Positions 17,249 to 25,516 of a stretch of DNA of 64,000 nt are shown here, one piece after another. The notes under the pieces are model-generated. The model made no database searches and was not told the origin of the DNA. It saw nothing but the letters and a program-made list of their open reading frames with translations. Position numbers and translations under genes: made by a program. The stretch comes from Pseudopedobacter sp037968815 (GTDB lineage Bacteria; Bacteroidota; Bacteroidia; Sphingobacteriales; Sphingobacteriaceae): positions 372,001 through 436,000 of the forward strand of contig JBBKWF010000011.1 in NCBI GenBank assembly GCA_037968815.1, read 5' to 3'. Position 1 is the stretch's first letter. The number at the start of each line of letters is the position of its first letter.

Positions 17249-18949
17249 ATGGAAAAAAGGTGGGTGACGCAGGAAAAAGCTGATGCACAATTGGTTGAAA
17301 AAATAGATGCAGAACTAAAAGTAGGCAACACCCTTGCAAGTATGATGGTTAGGCGTGGCTTAAATTCTTTTGAAGAAGCAAAATCATTTTTTAGACCTCA
17401 GATATCACAACTACATGATCCTTTTTTAATGAAGGACATGGCGAATGCGGTAAGCAGAATTGAGAGCGCCATTGCAAATAACGAGCATATTCTAATTTAT
17501 GGAGATTATGATGTTGATGGCACTACTTCAGTAGCCTTAACCTATTCTTTTTTTAAGCAACTTCACCAACAAATAGATTATTACATACCAGATAGATATA
17601 AAGAGGGTTACGGTATTTCCACAGCAGGAATTGACTATGCTTTTAACCACGGTTATAGCTTAATTATCGCTTTAGACTGCGGTATAAAGTCCGTTGATAA
17701 AGTTGCTTACGCAAACGAAAAAAACATAGATTTCATTATCTGCGACCATCACCTTCCGGGTGACGAACTACCAAAAGCAATTGCGGTTTTAGACCCAAAA
17801 AGGCAAGACTGCCCCTACCCCTACAAAGAACTTTCTGGCTGTGGATTAGGCTTTAAATTGATACAGGCTTACGCTGTAAAAAACAACATCGCTTTTGAAA
17901 AAATAGCTTGCTATTTAGACATGGTAGCGGTAAGTATTGCATCTGACATTGTTCCAATTACGGGCGAAAACCGCATTCTAGCTCATTTTGGTTTAAAAAA
18001 ACTGAACGAAAACCCTAGCAACGGTTTGCAAGCATTAATAGAACTTTCAGGTAAAACAGATGATTTCACAATTACTGATATTGTTTTTTCTATTGGCCCA
18101 CGTATCAACGCTGCCGGAAGAATTGATGATGCTAAAAAAGCGGTAAAACTACTAATTGCAAGCTGCACAGAAAGTGCTGAAGATGCAGGTTTAATTGTAA
18201 ATTTAAAAAACTCGGAACGGAAAGAATTTGATGCCAACATTACCGAACAAGCATTGGCTATGATTTTAAATTCGCCAGAAATGGAGAACAGAAAATCAAC
18301 GGTTGTTTACCACGAAAATTGGCATAAAGGTGTAATTGGTATTGTAGCATCCCGTTTAACGGAGAAATACTACCGCCCTACCATTGTACTTACGCAGTCG
18401 AACGGAATGGTTTCTGGATCTGCCCGCTCTGTTATAGGTTATGATTTATACGAAGCTTTAACCGCTTGTAGTGATTTACTAGAGCAGTACGGTGGACATA
18501 AATACGCTGCTGGTTTAACCATGAAAGTAGAAAATGTAGAGGCTTTTAGTCAGCGGTTTGAGGAAGTTGTTTGTGCATCCATCACGGATAATTTATTAAT
18601 ACAAGGAATTGATATTGAGAGCGAAATTTCTTTAAATGAGATTGATGCAAAATTCTTCAGAATATTAAATCAATTTGCACCTTTTGGCCCGCAAAACATG
18701 GCACCTATTTTTTTAAGTAGAAATGTATCTTCGTACCGATATGGAACTATAGTGGGTAATAATCATTTGAAAATGACCGTTAGACAAGCGGAAAGTCCTT
18801 TATTTGATTGTATCGCTTTTGGATGTGGCGATTATTTGGAGCAAATTAACATGGGAAAACCTTTTGACATTTGCTATACCATTGAACAAAATGTGTGGAA
18901 AGACCGCAAAAACATTCAGCTAAATATAAAAGGGATTAGAACTTATTAA
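17249..18949 (+). CDS. recJ: Single-stranded-DNA-specific exonuclease RecJ
   Basis: RecJ is a 5'-3' single-strand exonuclease used in recombination and mismatch repair. This 566-aa protein has the DHH phosphoesterase motifs DYDVDG (residues 86-91) and CDHHLPGDE (DHH 166-168), and the DHHA1 motif GGHKYAAGLTM towards the C-terminus, followed by an OB-like region. I chose the ATG at 17249 because the upstream GTG at 17231 only adds MIQSKY before the family's usual start. lptB follows 3 bp after the stop, so the two form an operon. Confidence 0.94.
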   Translation: MEKRWVTQEKADAQLVEKIDAELKVGNTLASMMVRRGLNSFEEAKSFFRPQISQLHDPFLMKDMANAVSRIESAIANNEHILIYGDYDVDGTTSVALTYSFFKQLHQQIDYYIPDRYKEGYGISTAGIDYAFNHGYSLIIALDCGIKSVDKVAYANEKNIDFIICDHHLPGDELPKAIAVLDPKRQDCPYPYKELSGCGLGFKLIQAYAVKNNIAFEKIACYLDMVAVSIASDIVPITGENRILAHFGLKKLNENPSNGLQALIELSGKTDDFTITDIVFSIGPRINAAGRIDDAKKAVKLLIASCTESAEDAGLIVNLKNSERKEFDANITEQALAMILNSPEMENRKSTVVYHENWHKGVIGIVASRLTEKYYRPTIVLTQSNGMVSGSARSVIGYDLYEALTACSDLLEQYGGHKYAAGLTMKVENVEAFSQRFEEVVCASITDNLLIQGIDIESEISLNEIDAKFFRILNQFAPFGPQNMAPIFLSRNVSSYRYGTIVGNNHLKMTVRQAESPLFDCIAFGCGDYLEQINMGKPFDICYTIEQNVWKDRKNIQLNIKGIRTY

Positions 18950-18952
18950 AGC

Positions 18953-19687
18953 ATGATATTAAGAGCAGAAAACCTGATTAAAAAGTACAAACAGAGGGTG
19001 GTGGTAAACAACGTCTCCTTTCATGTTGGGCAAGGAGAAATTGTTGGTTTATTGGGACCAAATGGAGCTGGAAAAACCACTTCATTTTATATGATTGTAG
19101 GTTTGATTCGTCCTAACGAAGGGAAAGTTTTTTTAGAGGATGAGAATATCACCAGTGACCCAATGTATAAAAGGGCGCAAAAAGGTATTGGTTATTTGGC
19201 ACAAGAAGCTTCTGTTTTTAGAAAGCTAAGTGTAGAAGACAATATTTTGGCAGTGCTGGAAATGTCGGGTTTATCAAAAGAAGAACAAAAAGACAAATTA
19301 GAAAGCCTAATTGACGAATTTAGCTTACATAGAGTACGTACAAACCGTGGAGATTTACTTTCTGGTGGAGAACGTAGAAGAACAGAAATTGCCAGAGCTT
19401 TAGCTGCAGACCCGAAATTTATTTTGTTGGATGAACCTTTTGCAGGAGTTGACCCTATTGCCGTAGAAGAAATTCAAATGATTGTGGCTAGGTTAAAACA
19501 CCGTAACATAGGGATTTTAATTACGGATCATAACGTAAACGAGACGCTATCCATTACTGATAGAGCTTATCTATTAACGGAAGGGAATTTAATGCTTAGC
19601 GGTACTCCGCAAGAAATTGCTGATAACGAAATGGCAAGGAAATTTTATTTAGGAGAAAGTTTTGAGTTGAAAATTAAGAAGTTTTAG
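18953..19687 (+). CDS. lptB: LPS export ABC transporter ATP-binding protein LptB
   Basis: The 244-aa ATPase powers LPS extraction from the inner membrane together with LptF/G. It has Walker A GPNGAGKT (35-42), the signature LLSGGERRRTEIARAL, Walker B FILLDEPFAGVDPIAVEEI and the switch histidine in ITDHNVNETL. The FAGVDPIAV string and the length are typical of LptB rather than other ABC ATPases. It is nearly fused to recJ (3-bp gap), and no other lpt gene is nearby. Confidence 0.94.
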   Translation: MILRAENLIKKYKQRVVVNNVSFHVGQGEIVGLLGPNGAGKTTSFYMIVGLIRPNEGKVFLEDENITSDPMYKRAQKGIGYLAQEASVFRKLSVEDNILAVLEMSGLSKEEQKDKLESLIDEFSLHRVRTNRGDLLSGGERRRTEIARALAADPKFILLDEPFAGVDPIAVEEIQMIVARLKHRNIGILITDHNVNETLSITDRAYLLTEGNLMLSGTPQEIADNEMARKFYLGESFELKIKKF

Positions 19688-19852
19688 GTTTAGGTGGCTA
19701 AGGTTTAGGTTGTTAGTTGATTAGACTCATAAAATGTGTTAAATATATTAAGACTAATCAACCATACAATTTTAAATAACTAATTAACCAATTTAGCTAA
19801 CACGCCAGGCAAGTCCTAGCCAAAAACAAACCAACAATCTGACCAACTAACC

Positions 19853-21367
19853 ATGACAATAGTAAACTCTTTCTTAAACTGGTATATCAAAAAGCGAATG
19901 CACCAGATTGAACTGTTTATGAAGTACCCAAATGAGGTACAAGAGGAATGGTTTGGCTGGTTAATAAATGATGCTGTAGCAACCGAATGGGGAAAAAAAT
20001 ACGATTATCGGTCTATAGAAAACATTAATCAATTTAAGGAACGGGTACCTGTACAAAATTACGACACGCTAAAACCCTATATTGAAAAGATGCTGAATGG
20101 CGAGCAAAATGTACTTTGGCCATCAGAAATTAAGTGGTTTGCAAAATCGTCAGGTACTACCAGCGATAGAAGCAAGTTTATCCCTGTAAGTGAGGAGTCT
20201 TTAGAAGATTGCCATTTCCGTGGTGGAAAAGACATGTTGGCTATTTACTGCAACAATCGCCCAGACGCTAAAATGTTTACTGGAAAAAGTTTGGTTTTAG
20301 GTGGTAGTCATCAAATTAATCAACTCAGCCCCGATTCTTATTACGGTGACTTATCGGCAGTAATCATTAAAAATCTTCCGTTTTGGGCAGAAATGCTACG
20401 TACGCCAGGTATGTCAATCGCCTTGATGGATAATTATGAGGAGAAAATCGTGAAAATGGCTGAAGCAACCCTCGGTGAAAACGTAACCAATATTGCAGGT
20501 GTACCTACTTGGACGATTGTTCTAGCTAAACGAATTTTAGAAATCACGGGTAAAAGCAACCTGATGGAAGTTTGGCCAAACTTAGAGCTCTACGTACATG
20601 GAGCAGTAAATTTCGAGCCTTATCGCGAGCAATTTAAACGCTTAATTGATAATCCAAACATGTATTATTTGGAAACATATAATGCATCTGAAGGCTTTTT
20701 TGGCATTCAAGACAGAAGCGATTCCTCTGATTTATTGCTGATGCTGGATTATGGGATTTTCTACGAGTTTATCCCGATGGAGGAGGTAGACAAAGAATTT
20801 CCTGATACAATTTCTTTGTCAGAAGTAGAATTAGGAAAAAATTACGCAATGGTAATTAGCACTAACGCAGGTTTATGGCGTTACATGATTGGCGACACCG
20901 TAACTTTTACCACCAAAAATCCTTACCGACTAAAAATCACGGGTAGAACCAAGCATTTCATCAATGCTTTTGGGGAAGAAGTGATTATTGATAACGCCGA
21001 AAAAGCTTTAAATAAAGCTTGCGCCGAAACCAATGCACAAATAAAAGACTATACCGCCTGCCCTATTTACTTCTGTGGTGATGAAATGGGTGCTCACGAA
21101 TGGATTATAGAGTTTGAAAAAAAACCAAAAGAGTTTGAGCGCTTTATTGATATTTTAGATAATACTTTACGTGAGGTTAACTCAGATTACGACGCCAAAC
21201 GTTTTAAAGATATGGCTTTGCGTCGCCCAAAAGTTCACATGGCTCCAAACAATTTATTCTACAACTGGTTAAAAGCAAAAGGTAAATTAGGCGGACAACA
21301 TAAAGTACCGCGTTTGGCCAATGAACGTAAATATATGGATGAACTGTTGGAGATGATGACTAAATAA
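19853..21367 (+). CDS. GH3 auxin-responsive-promoter family acyl-adenylating enzyme
   Basis: The 504-aa protein matches the bacterial branch of the GH3 family, which belongs to the adenylate-forming superfamily. The P-loop-like FAKSSGTTSDRSKFIP lies at about residues 100-115. The YNASEGFFGIQ segment and the C-terminal WRYMIGDTVTF and KITGRTKHFINAFGEEV motifs also fit. Plant members conjugate amino acids to hormones; for Bacteroidota members the substrate is not established to my knowledge. The gene stands alone between lptB and pdxJ with a 165-bp leader. The family call is strong and the function open. Confidence 0.85.
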   Translation: MTIVNSFLNWYIKKRMHQIELFMKYPNEVQEEWFGWLINDAVATEWGKKYDYRSIENINQFKERVPVQNYDTLKPYIEKMLNGEQNVLWPSEIKWFAKSSGTTSDRSKFIPVSEESLEDCHFRGGKDMLAIYCNNRPDAKMFTGKSLVLGGSHQINQLSPDSYYGDLSAVIIKNLPFWAEMLRTPGMSIALMDNYEEKIVKMAEATLGENVTNIAGVPTWTIVLAKRILEITGKSNLMEVWPNLELYVHGAVNFEPYREQFKRLIDNPNMYYLETYNASEGFFGIQDRSDSSDLLLMLDYGIFYEFIPMEEVDKEFPDTISLSEVELGKNYAMVISTNAGLWRYMIGDTVTFTTKNPYRLKITGRTKHFINAFGEEVIIDNAEKALNKACAETNAQIKDYTACPIYFCGDEMGAHEWIIEFEKKPKEFERFIDILDNTLREVNSDYDAKRFKDMALRRPKVHMAPNNLFYNWLKAKGKLGGQHKVPRLANERKYMDELLEMMTK

Positions 21368-21403
21368 ATAGCATTTTAAGCCCAACATTATTAAATTTGC
21401 TAC

Positions 21404-22126
21404 ATGTCAGCTTGTAAACTATCCGTAAACATCAATAAAATAGCCACCCTTAGAAACTCAAGAGGAGGCAGTAACCCAGATTTAGTTAAAACTGCTTTAG
21501 ACTGCGAAAGATTTGGTGCGCAAGGAATTACAGTACACCCTCGTCCGGATGAAAGACATATCCGTTACCAAGACACTTTTGATTTAAAAGCCAAAATTGC
21601 TACAGAGTTTAACATTGAAGGTAACTGCGAAGAACAGAAGTTTGTAGATCTTGTATTAGCAAATAAACCCGCACAAGTAACTTTAGTTCCTGATATTTTA
21701 GGACAAATCACCAGTAATCACGGTTGGGACACCATTAAAAATCAGAATTATTTACAAGACATTATCGGTGTTTTTAAAGAAGCGAACATTCGTGTTTCTA
21801 TTTTTGTAGATCCAAATCTCGAAATGGTAGAAGCTGCTAAAACTACAGGAACAGATAGAATTGAACTATACACCGAAGCATACGCAAGCAATTATCATCA
21901 TAACAAAGAAAAAGCAATTGCCCCTTATATCATTGCAGCTGAGAAAGCAAATGAGCTTGGCATCGGCATTAACGCTGGTCACGATTTAGATTTAGACAAC
22001 CTTAAATATTTCGCAGAAAACATCCCCGGTTTGTTAGAAGTAAGTATTGGGCATGCTTTAATTTGTGACGCATTATATTTAGGCTTAGAAAACACCATTC
22101 AGCGGTATTTGTATCAGTTGAAATAA
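21404..22126 (+). CDS. pdxJ: Pyridoxine 5'-phosphate synthase
   Basis: PdxJ condenses 1-deoxyxylulose 5-phosphate with 3-amino-2-oxopropyl phosphate to give pyridoxine 5'-phosphate, the last ring-forming step of DXP-dependent vitamin B6 synthesis. The 240-aa protein has the TIM-barrel family motifs LSVNINKIATLRNSRG, GITVHPRPDERHIR, RIELYTEAYA and GINAGHDLDLDN. The start lies 36 bp after the acyl-adenylating gene, so they may share a transcript. Length and motifs are typical of the family. Confidence 0.95.
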   Translation: MSACKLSVNINKIATLRNSRGGSNPDLVKTALDCERFGAQGITVHPRPDERHIRYQDTFDLKAKIATEFNIEGNCEEQKFVDLVLANKPAQVTLVPDILGQITSNHGWDTIKNQNYLQDIIGVFKEANIRVSIFVDPNLEMVEAAKTTGTDRIELYTEAYASNYHHNKEKAIAPYIIAAEKANELGIGINAGHDLDLDNLKYFAENIPGLLEVSIGHALICDALYLGLENTIQRYLYQLK

Positions 22127-22229
22127 GGAAAAATCTATTATCACTGCAATAAATAATTGAGGGCATTTCCGTTAATCTCTTTTTCCTAAGGAATTGAAAA
22201 ACCTGCTATAAAAAAGGGAGACCGACCAA

Positions 22230-22312
22230 TGTATAATATATTATGGGGTAAATACATCTCGCGTAGCAACTTTCTAAGTGAGGTATCTCCTATCATCGAC
22301 ATGACGGCATTT
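22230..22312. repeat. Degenerate Bacteroidota intergenic repeat
   Basis: On the minus strand this reads GTCATGTCGATGATAGGAGA, then a segment with AGAAAGTTGCTACGCGAGATG. The layout (GTCAT-TCGA-GGAGA ... CTACGCGAGAT) is like dispersed intergenic repeats I know from Bacteroidota genomes. It has partial inverted symmetry between the GAGGTATCTC and GAGATG parts. The call rests on recall and pattern only. Confidence 0.45.
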
Positions 22313-22420
22313 TTTTCTTAAAATCTACCCAAATAAAACCTTCTCAACAATACAGTTCAACTGTTAAAAACTTTACAATTTTCCTATGGCTTAGCTGATT
22401 AACAAAAGCATAAATTTTCA

Positions 22421-22428
22421 TACTTTTG
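22421..22428 (+). promoter_or_regulatory. Bacteroidota -7 element upstream of gcvP
   Basis: TACTTTTG matches TAnnTTTG, 77 bp before the chosen gcvP start. No good -33 TTTG is seen at 19-20 bp upstream. It predicts a leader of roughly 70 nt. Confidence 0.5.
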
Positions 22429-22505
22429 CGCTTTCACTGAGAATTAATACTAACTCTCGGTTTAACTTGGTTTATTCCGTTAAATATAACAATACCCTCC
22501 CCAAA

Positions 22506-25391
22506 ATGAAGTTGAACGTATCGTATAAAGAAGCTTTTGAAACTAGACATATTGCACCAAACGAGCAAGACACAAAAGCAATGTTAAGCACTGTTGGTGT
22601 AGATAGTTTGGAGGATTTAATTGATCAAACGGTACCAAAAAACATTAGGTTAAAAAAACCAATGAACTTGCCGGTTGCAAAAAGCGAATACGAATACCTA
22701 AATAAGTTGCGTATCACAGCTTCAAAAAACAAGGTTTACAAAACGTACATTGGGCAGGGCTACTATGATGTAATTGTACCGGCGGTAATCCAAAGAAATG
22801 TTTTGGAAAACCCAGGATGGTATACACAATACACGCCTTATCAGGCAGAAATTTCTCAAGGGCGTTTGCAGGCTTTGTTAAATTTCCAAACAATGGTTTT
22901 GGACTTAACGGGAATGCAGATTGCAAATGCATCTCTTTTAGATGAAGGAACTGCGGCTGCGGAAGCTATGTTTATGCAGTTTAGTCTGCGAAAAAACTCA
23001 GAAGCAAAATCATACTTTGTTTCAAAAGAAGTTTTCCCACAAACAATTGATATTTTACATACCAGAGCTCAACCTTACGGAATAAAATTAGTTATCGGCG
23101 ACCATCAAACGGCTGAGTTAACAGATGATTTATTTGGTGCTTTGGTGCAATACCCAGCTGGTCATGGCGAAGTTTATAACTATAAGGCTTTCGCTGATGC
23201 GGCACATCAAAAAAACATAAAACTTACGGTTGCAGCGGACTTAATGAGCTTAGCAATGTTAACTCCTCCTGGAGAGTGGGGTGCAGATATTGTTGTTGGT
23301 ACTACACAACGCTTTGGTATCCCGATGGGATTTGGAGGGCCTCATGCTGCTTATTTCGCTACAAAAGAAGAGTATAAACGCAGTATGCCAGGCAGAATCA
23401 TTGGTGTAACCATTGATAAGCATGAGAATTATGCATTGCGTATGGCTTTGCAAACTAGAGAGCAACATATCCGTAGAGATAAAGCGACTTCAAATATTTG
23501 TACTGCACAAGCTTTGTTGGCAATTATGGCGGGAATGTACGCCACTTATCATGGGCCAAAAGGTATCAAATCTATTGCTGAAAGAATCCATGGCTTAGCA
23601 GTTTTATTAGATAATGCTTTGGCCGAGTTTGGTTATAAACAATTGAACGAAAGCTATTTTGATACTTTAAAATATGCAGTTGGCGACTTAACCAACCCTA
23701 TCCATTCAGAGTCTTTAAATAATCAGTTCAATTTAAATTACGATGGCGAGTTTATCACCATTTCTTTGGATGAAACTACTCGTTTATACGATTTAGAACC
23801 AATTATTAAGGTTTTCGGAAAAGTAAAAGCAAGGAACATTAATGAGCTTGACTTAGATGCCTTAGCGGAAAATGTGGAAAGCACTATCCCAGTAGAATTA
23901 CAACGTACTTCTGCTTTTTTAACGCACCCAGTGTTCAACAAACATCATTCGGAACACGAAATGTTGCGATACATTAAGTCTTTAGAAGCAAAAGATTTAT
24001 CGCTTTGCCACTCTATGATTGCCTTAGGCTCTTGCACCATGAAATTGAATGCAACAACTGAAATGGCATCAATCACTTGGCCAGAATTTGGAGCTTTGCA
24101 TCCATTTGCTCCAATTGACCAAACTGGTGGCTACATGCAAATTATGGCTGAGCTTAATGATTGGTTAAGTGAAATAACTGGTTTTGCAGCGATGAGTTTA
24201 CAACCAAATGCTGGCGCACAGGGAGAATACACAGGACTAATGGTCATCAGAGCTTTCCACCAAGATAATGGAGACTTTAATAGAAATATCGCTTTAATTC
24301 CATCATCCGCACACGGTACAAACCCGGCTTCTGCTGCTATGGCCGGGATGAAAATTATAGTTACCAAATGCGATGAAAAAGGTAATATTGACGTTGCTGA
24401 TTTAAGAGCAAAAGCGGAAGAGCACTCTGCTAACTTGAGTTGCTTAATGGTAACTTACCCTTCAACTCACGGCGTTTTTGAGGAGTCTATTATAGAGATA
24501 TGCGAGATTATTCACCAGCATGGTGGGCAAGTTTATATGGACGGTGCAAACATGAATGCACAAGTCGGTTTAACCTCTCCAGCTAATATTGGTGCAGATG
24601 TTTGTCATTTAAACCTGCACAAAACTTTTTGCATTCCACATGGTGGCGGTGGCCCAGGTATGGGACCAATCGGAGTAGCTAAGCATCTTGTTCCTTACTT
24701 ACCAGGTCACTCGGTAGTTGACATGGGTGGCGAGAAGTCTATTTCAGCAGTTTCTGCAGCTCCGTGGGGCTCTGCATCGATTCTATTAATTTCTCATGCT
24801 TACATCGCTTTAATGGGCCCGAAAGGATTAACTAAAGCAACCAAATACGCTATATTAAATGCCAACTATATTAAAGCTAAACTAGAGTCTCATTATCCAG
24901 TTTTATATGCTGGTGCAAATGGACGGTGTGCGCATGAGATGATTTTAGATTGCCGTAGCTTCAAGAGTTTTGGAATTGAGGTTTCTGATATTGCAAAACG
25001 ATTAATGGATTATGGTTTCCATGCACCAACGGTTTCATTCCCGGTTGCAGGTACTTTAATGGTTGAGCCAACTGAATCTGAACCAAAACATGAACTAGAT
25101 CGCTTTTGCGATGCCATGATTGCCATCAGAAATGAAATTGCCGATGTAGAGTCGGGCTTATTAGATAAAATAGATAACCCGTTGAAGAACGCCCCTCATA
25201 CCGTTGCTGTAATTACTGCTAACGATTGGGATAAACCATATACTCGCCAAAAGGCAGCTTTTCCTTTACCTTATGTAGCGTTAAACAAATTTTGGCCGTC
25301 GATTGGAAGAGTAAATGAGACTTTTGGAGATAGAACTTTGATTTGTAGCTGTCCCCCGATTGAAGAGTATGAGTTTGATGTTTTGGTTTAG
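22506..25391 (+). CDS. gcvP: Glycine dehydrogenase (decarboxylating), P-protein
   Basis: The P-protein of the glycine cleavage system decarboxylates glycine with PLP and passes the aminomethyl group to the H-protein lipoamide. This is the long single-chain form (961 aa), with both halves of the family joined. The PLP lysine lies in LNLHKTFCIPHGGGGPGMGP at about residue 706, and the N-terminal half has DLTGMQIANASLLDEGTAA. I chose the ATG at 22506 (MKLNVSYKEAF); an upstream ATG at 22467 adds 13 non-homologous-looking residues. gcvT and gcvH are not in the window. Confidence 0.95.
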   Translation: MKLNVSYKEAFETRHIAPNEQDTKAMLSTVGVDSLEDLIDQTVPKNIRLKKPMNLPVAKSEYEYLNKLRITASKNKVYKTYIGQGYYDVIVPAVIQRNVLENPGWYTQYTPYQAEISQGRLQALLNFQTMVLDLTGMQIANASLLDEGTAAAEAMFMQFSLRKNSEAKSYFVSKEVFPQTIDILHTRAQPYGIKLVIGDHQTAELTDDLFGALVQYPAGHGEVYNYKAFADAAHQKNIKLTVAADLMSLAMLTPPGEWGADIVVGTTQRFGIPMGFGGPHAAYFATKEEYKRSMPGRIIGVTIDKHENYALRMALQTREQHIRRDKATSNICTAQALLAIMAGMYATYHGPKGIKSIAERIHGLAVLLDNALAEFGYKQLNESYFDTLKYAVGDLTNPIHSESLNNQFNLNYDGEFITISLDETTRLYDLEPIIKVFGKVKARNINELDLDALAENVESTIPVELQRTSAFLTHPVFNKHHSEHEMLRYIKSLEAKDLSLCHSMIALGSCTMKLNATTEMASITWPEFGALHPFAPIDQTGGYMQIMAELNDWLSEITGFAAMSLQPNAGAQGEYTGLMVIRAFHQDNGDFNRNIALIPSSAHGTNPASAAMAGMKIIVTKCDEKGNIDVADLRAKAEEHSANLSCLMVTYPSTHGVFEESIIEICEIIHQHGGQVYMDGANMNAQVGLTSPANIGADVCHLNLHKTFCIPHGGGGPGMGPIGVAKHLVPYLPGHSVVDMGGEKSISAVSAAPWGSASILLISHAYIALMGPKGLTKATKYAILNANYIKAKLESHYPVLYAGANGRCAHEMILDCRSFKSFGIEVSDIAKRLMDYGFHAPTVSFPVAGTLMVEPTESEPKHELDRFCDAMIAIRNEIADVESGLLDKIDNPLKNAPHTVAVITANDWDKPYTRQKAAFPLPYVALNKFWPSIGRVNETFGDRTLICSCPPIEEYEFDVLV

Positions 25392-25426
25392 AGTATCCTT
25401 TTTTTAGGAACGGCTTAGTTCTTAGT

Positions 25427-25459
25427 TTACCTATAGCTATTATTGATAGCTATAGGTAA
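25427..25459. terminator. Hairpin between convergent gcvP and TPR kinase
   Basis: A perfect 14-bp stem (TTACCTATAGCTAT and its complement) encloses the 5-nt loop TATTG in the 125-bp gap between two convergent genes. It lacks a clean T-run, so a terminator role for either gene is plausible but not certain. Confidence 0.5.
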
Positions 25460-25516
25460 TAAATGACCCCAATTTTAACGGACTAAGAGTAGAGTATTAC
25501 TAGAACTAGGAGTTAG

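Larger units (their letters stand above)
22127..22505. other. Intergenic region between pdxJ and gcvP
   Basis: This gap holds a degenerate intergenic repeat (22230-22312) and the gcvP promoter (22421-22428). I looked for a glycine riboswitch before gcvP and saw no recognisable tandem aptamer. No ORF is credible. Confidence 0.5.

Noticed and set aside
19688..19852. Short GGTTTAGG direct repeats and GTTGATTAG/CTAATCAAC arms upstream of the acyl-adenylating gene
   Set aside because: The units are few and short and the arms are about 45 bp apart; chance or slippage explains them, and no T-run follows.
22429..22505. Glycine riboswitch before gcvP
   Set aside because: The predicted leader is only about 70 nt and shows no tandem aptamer or conserved purine-rich core.
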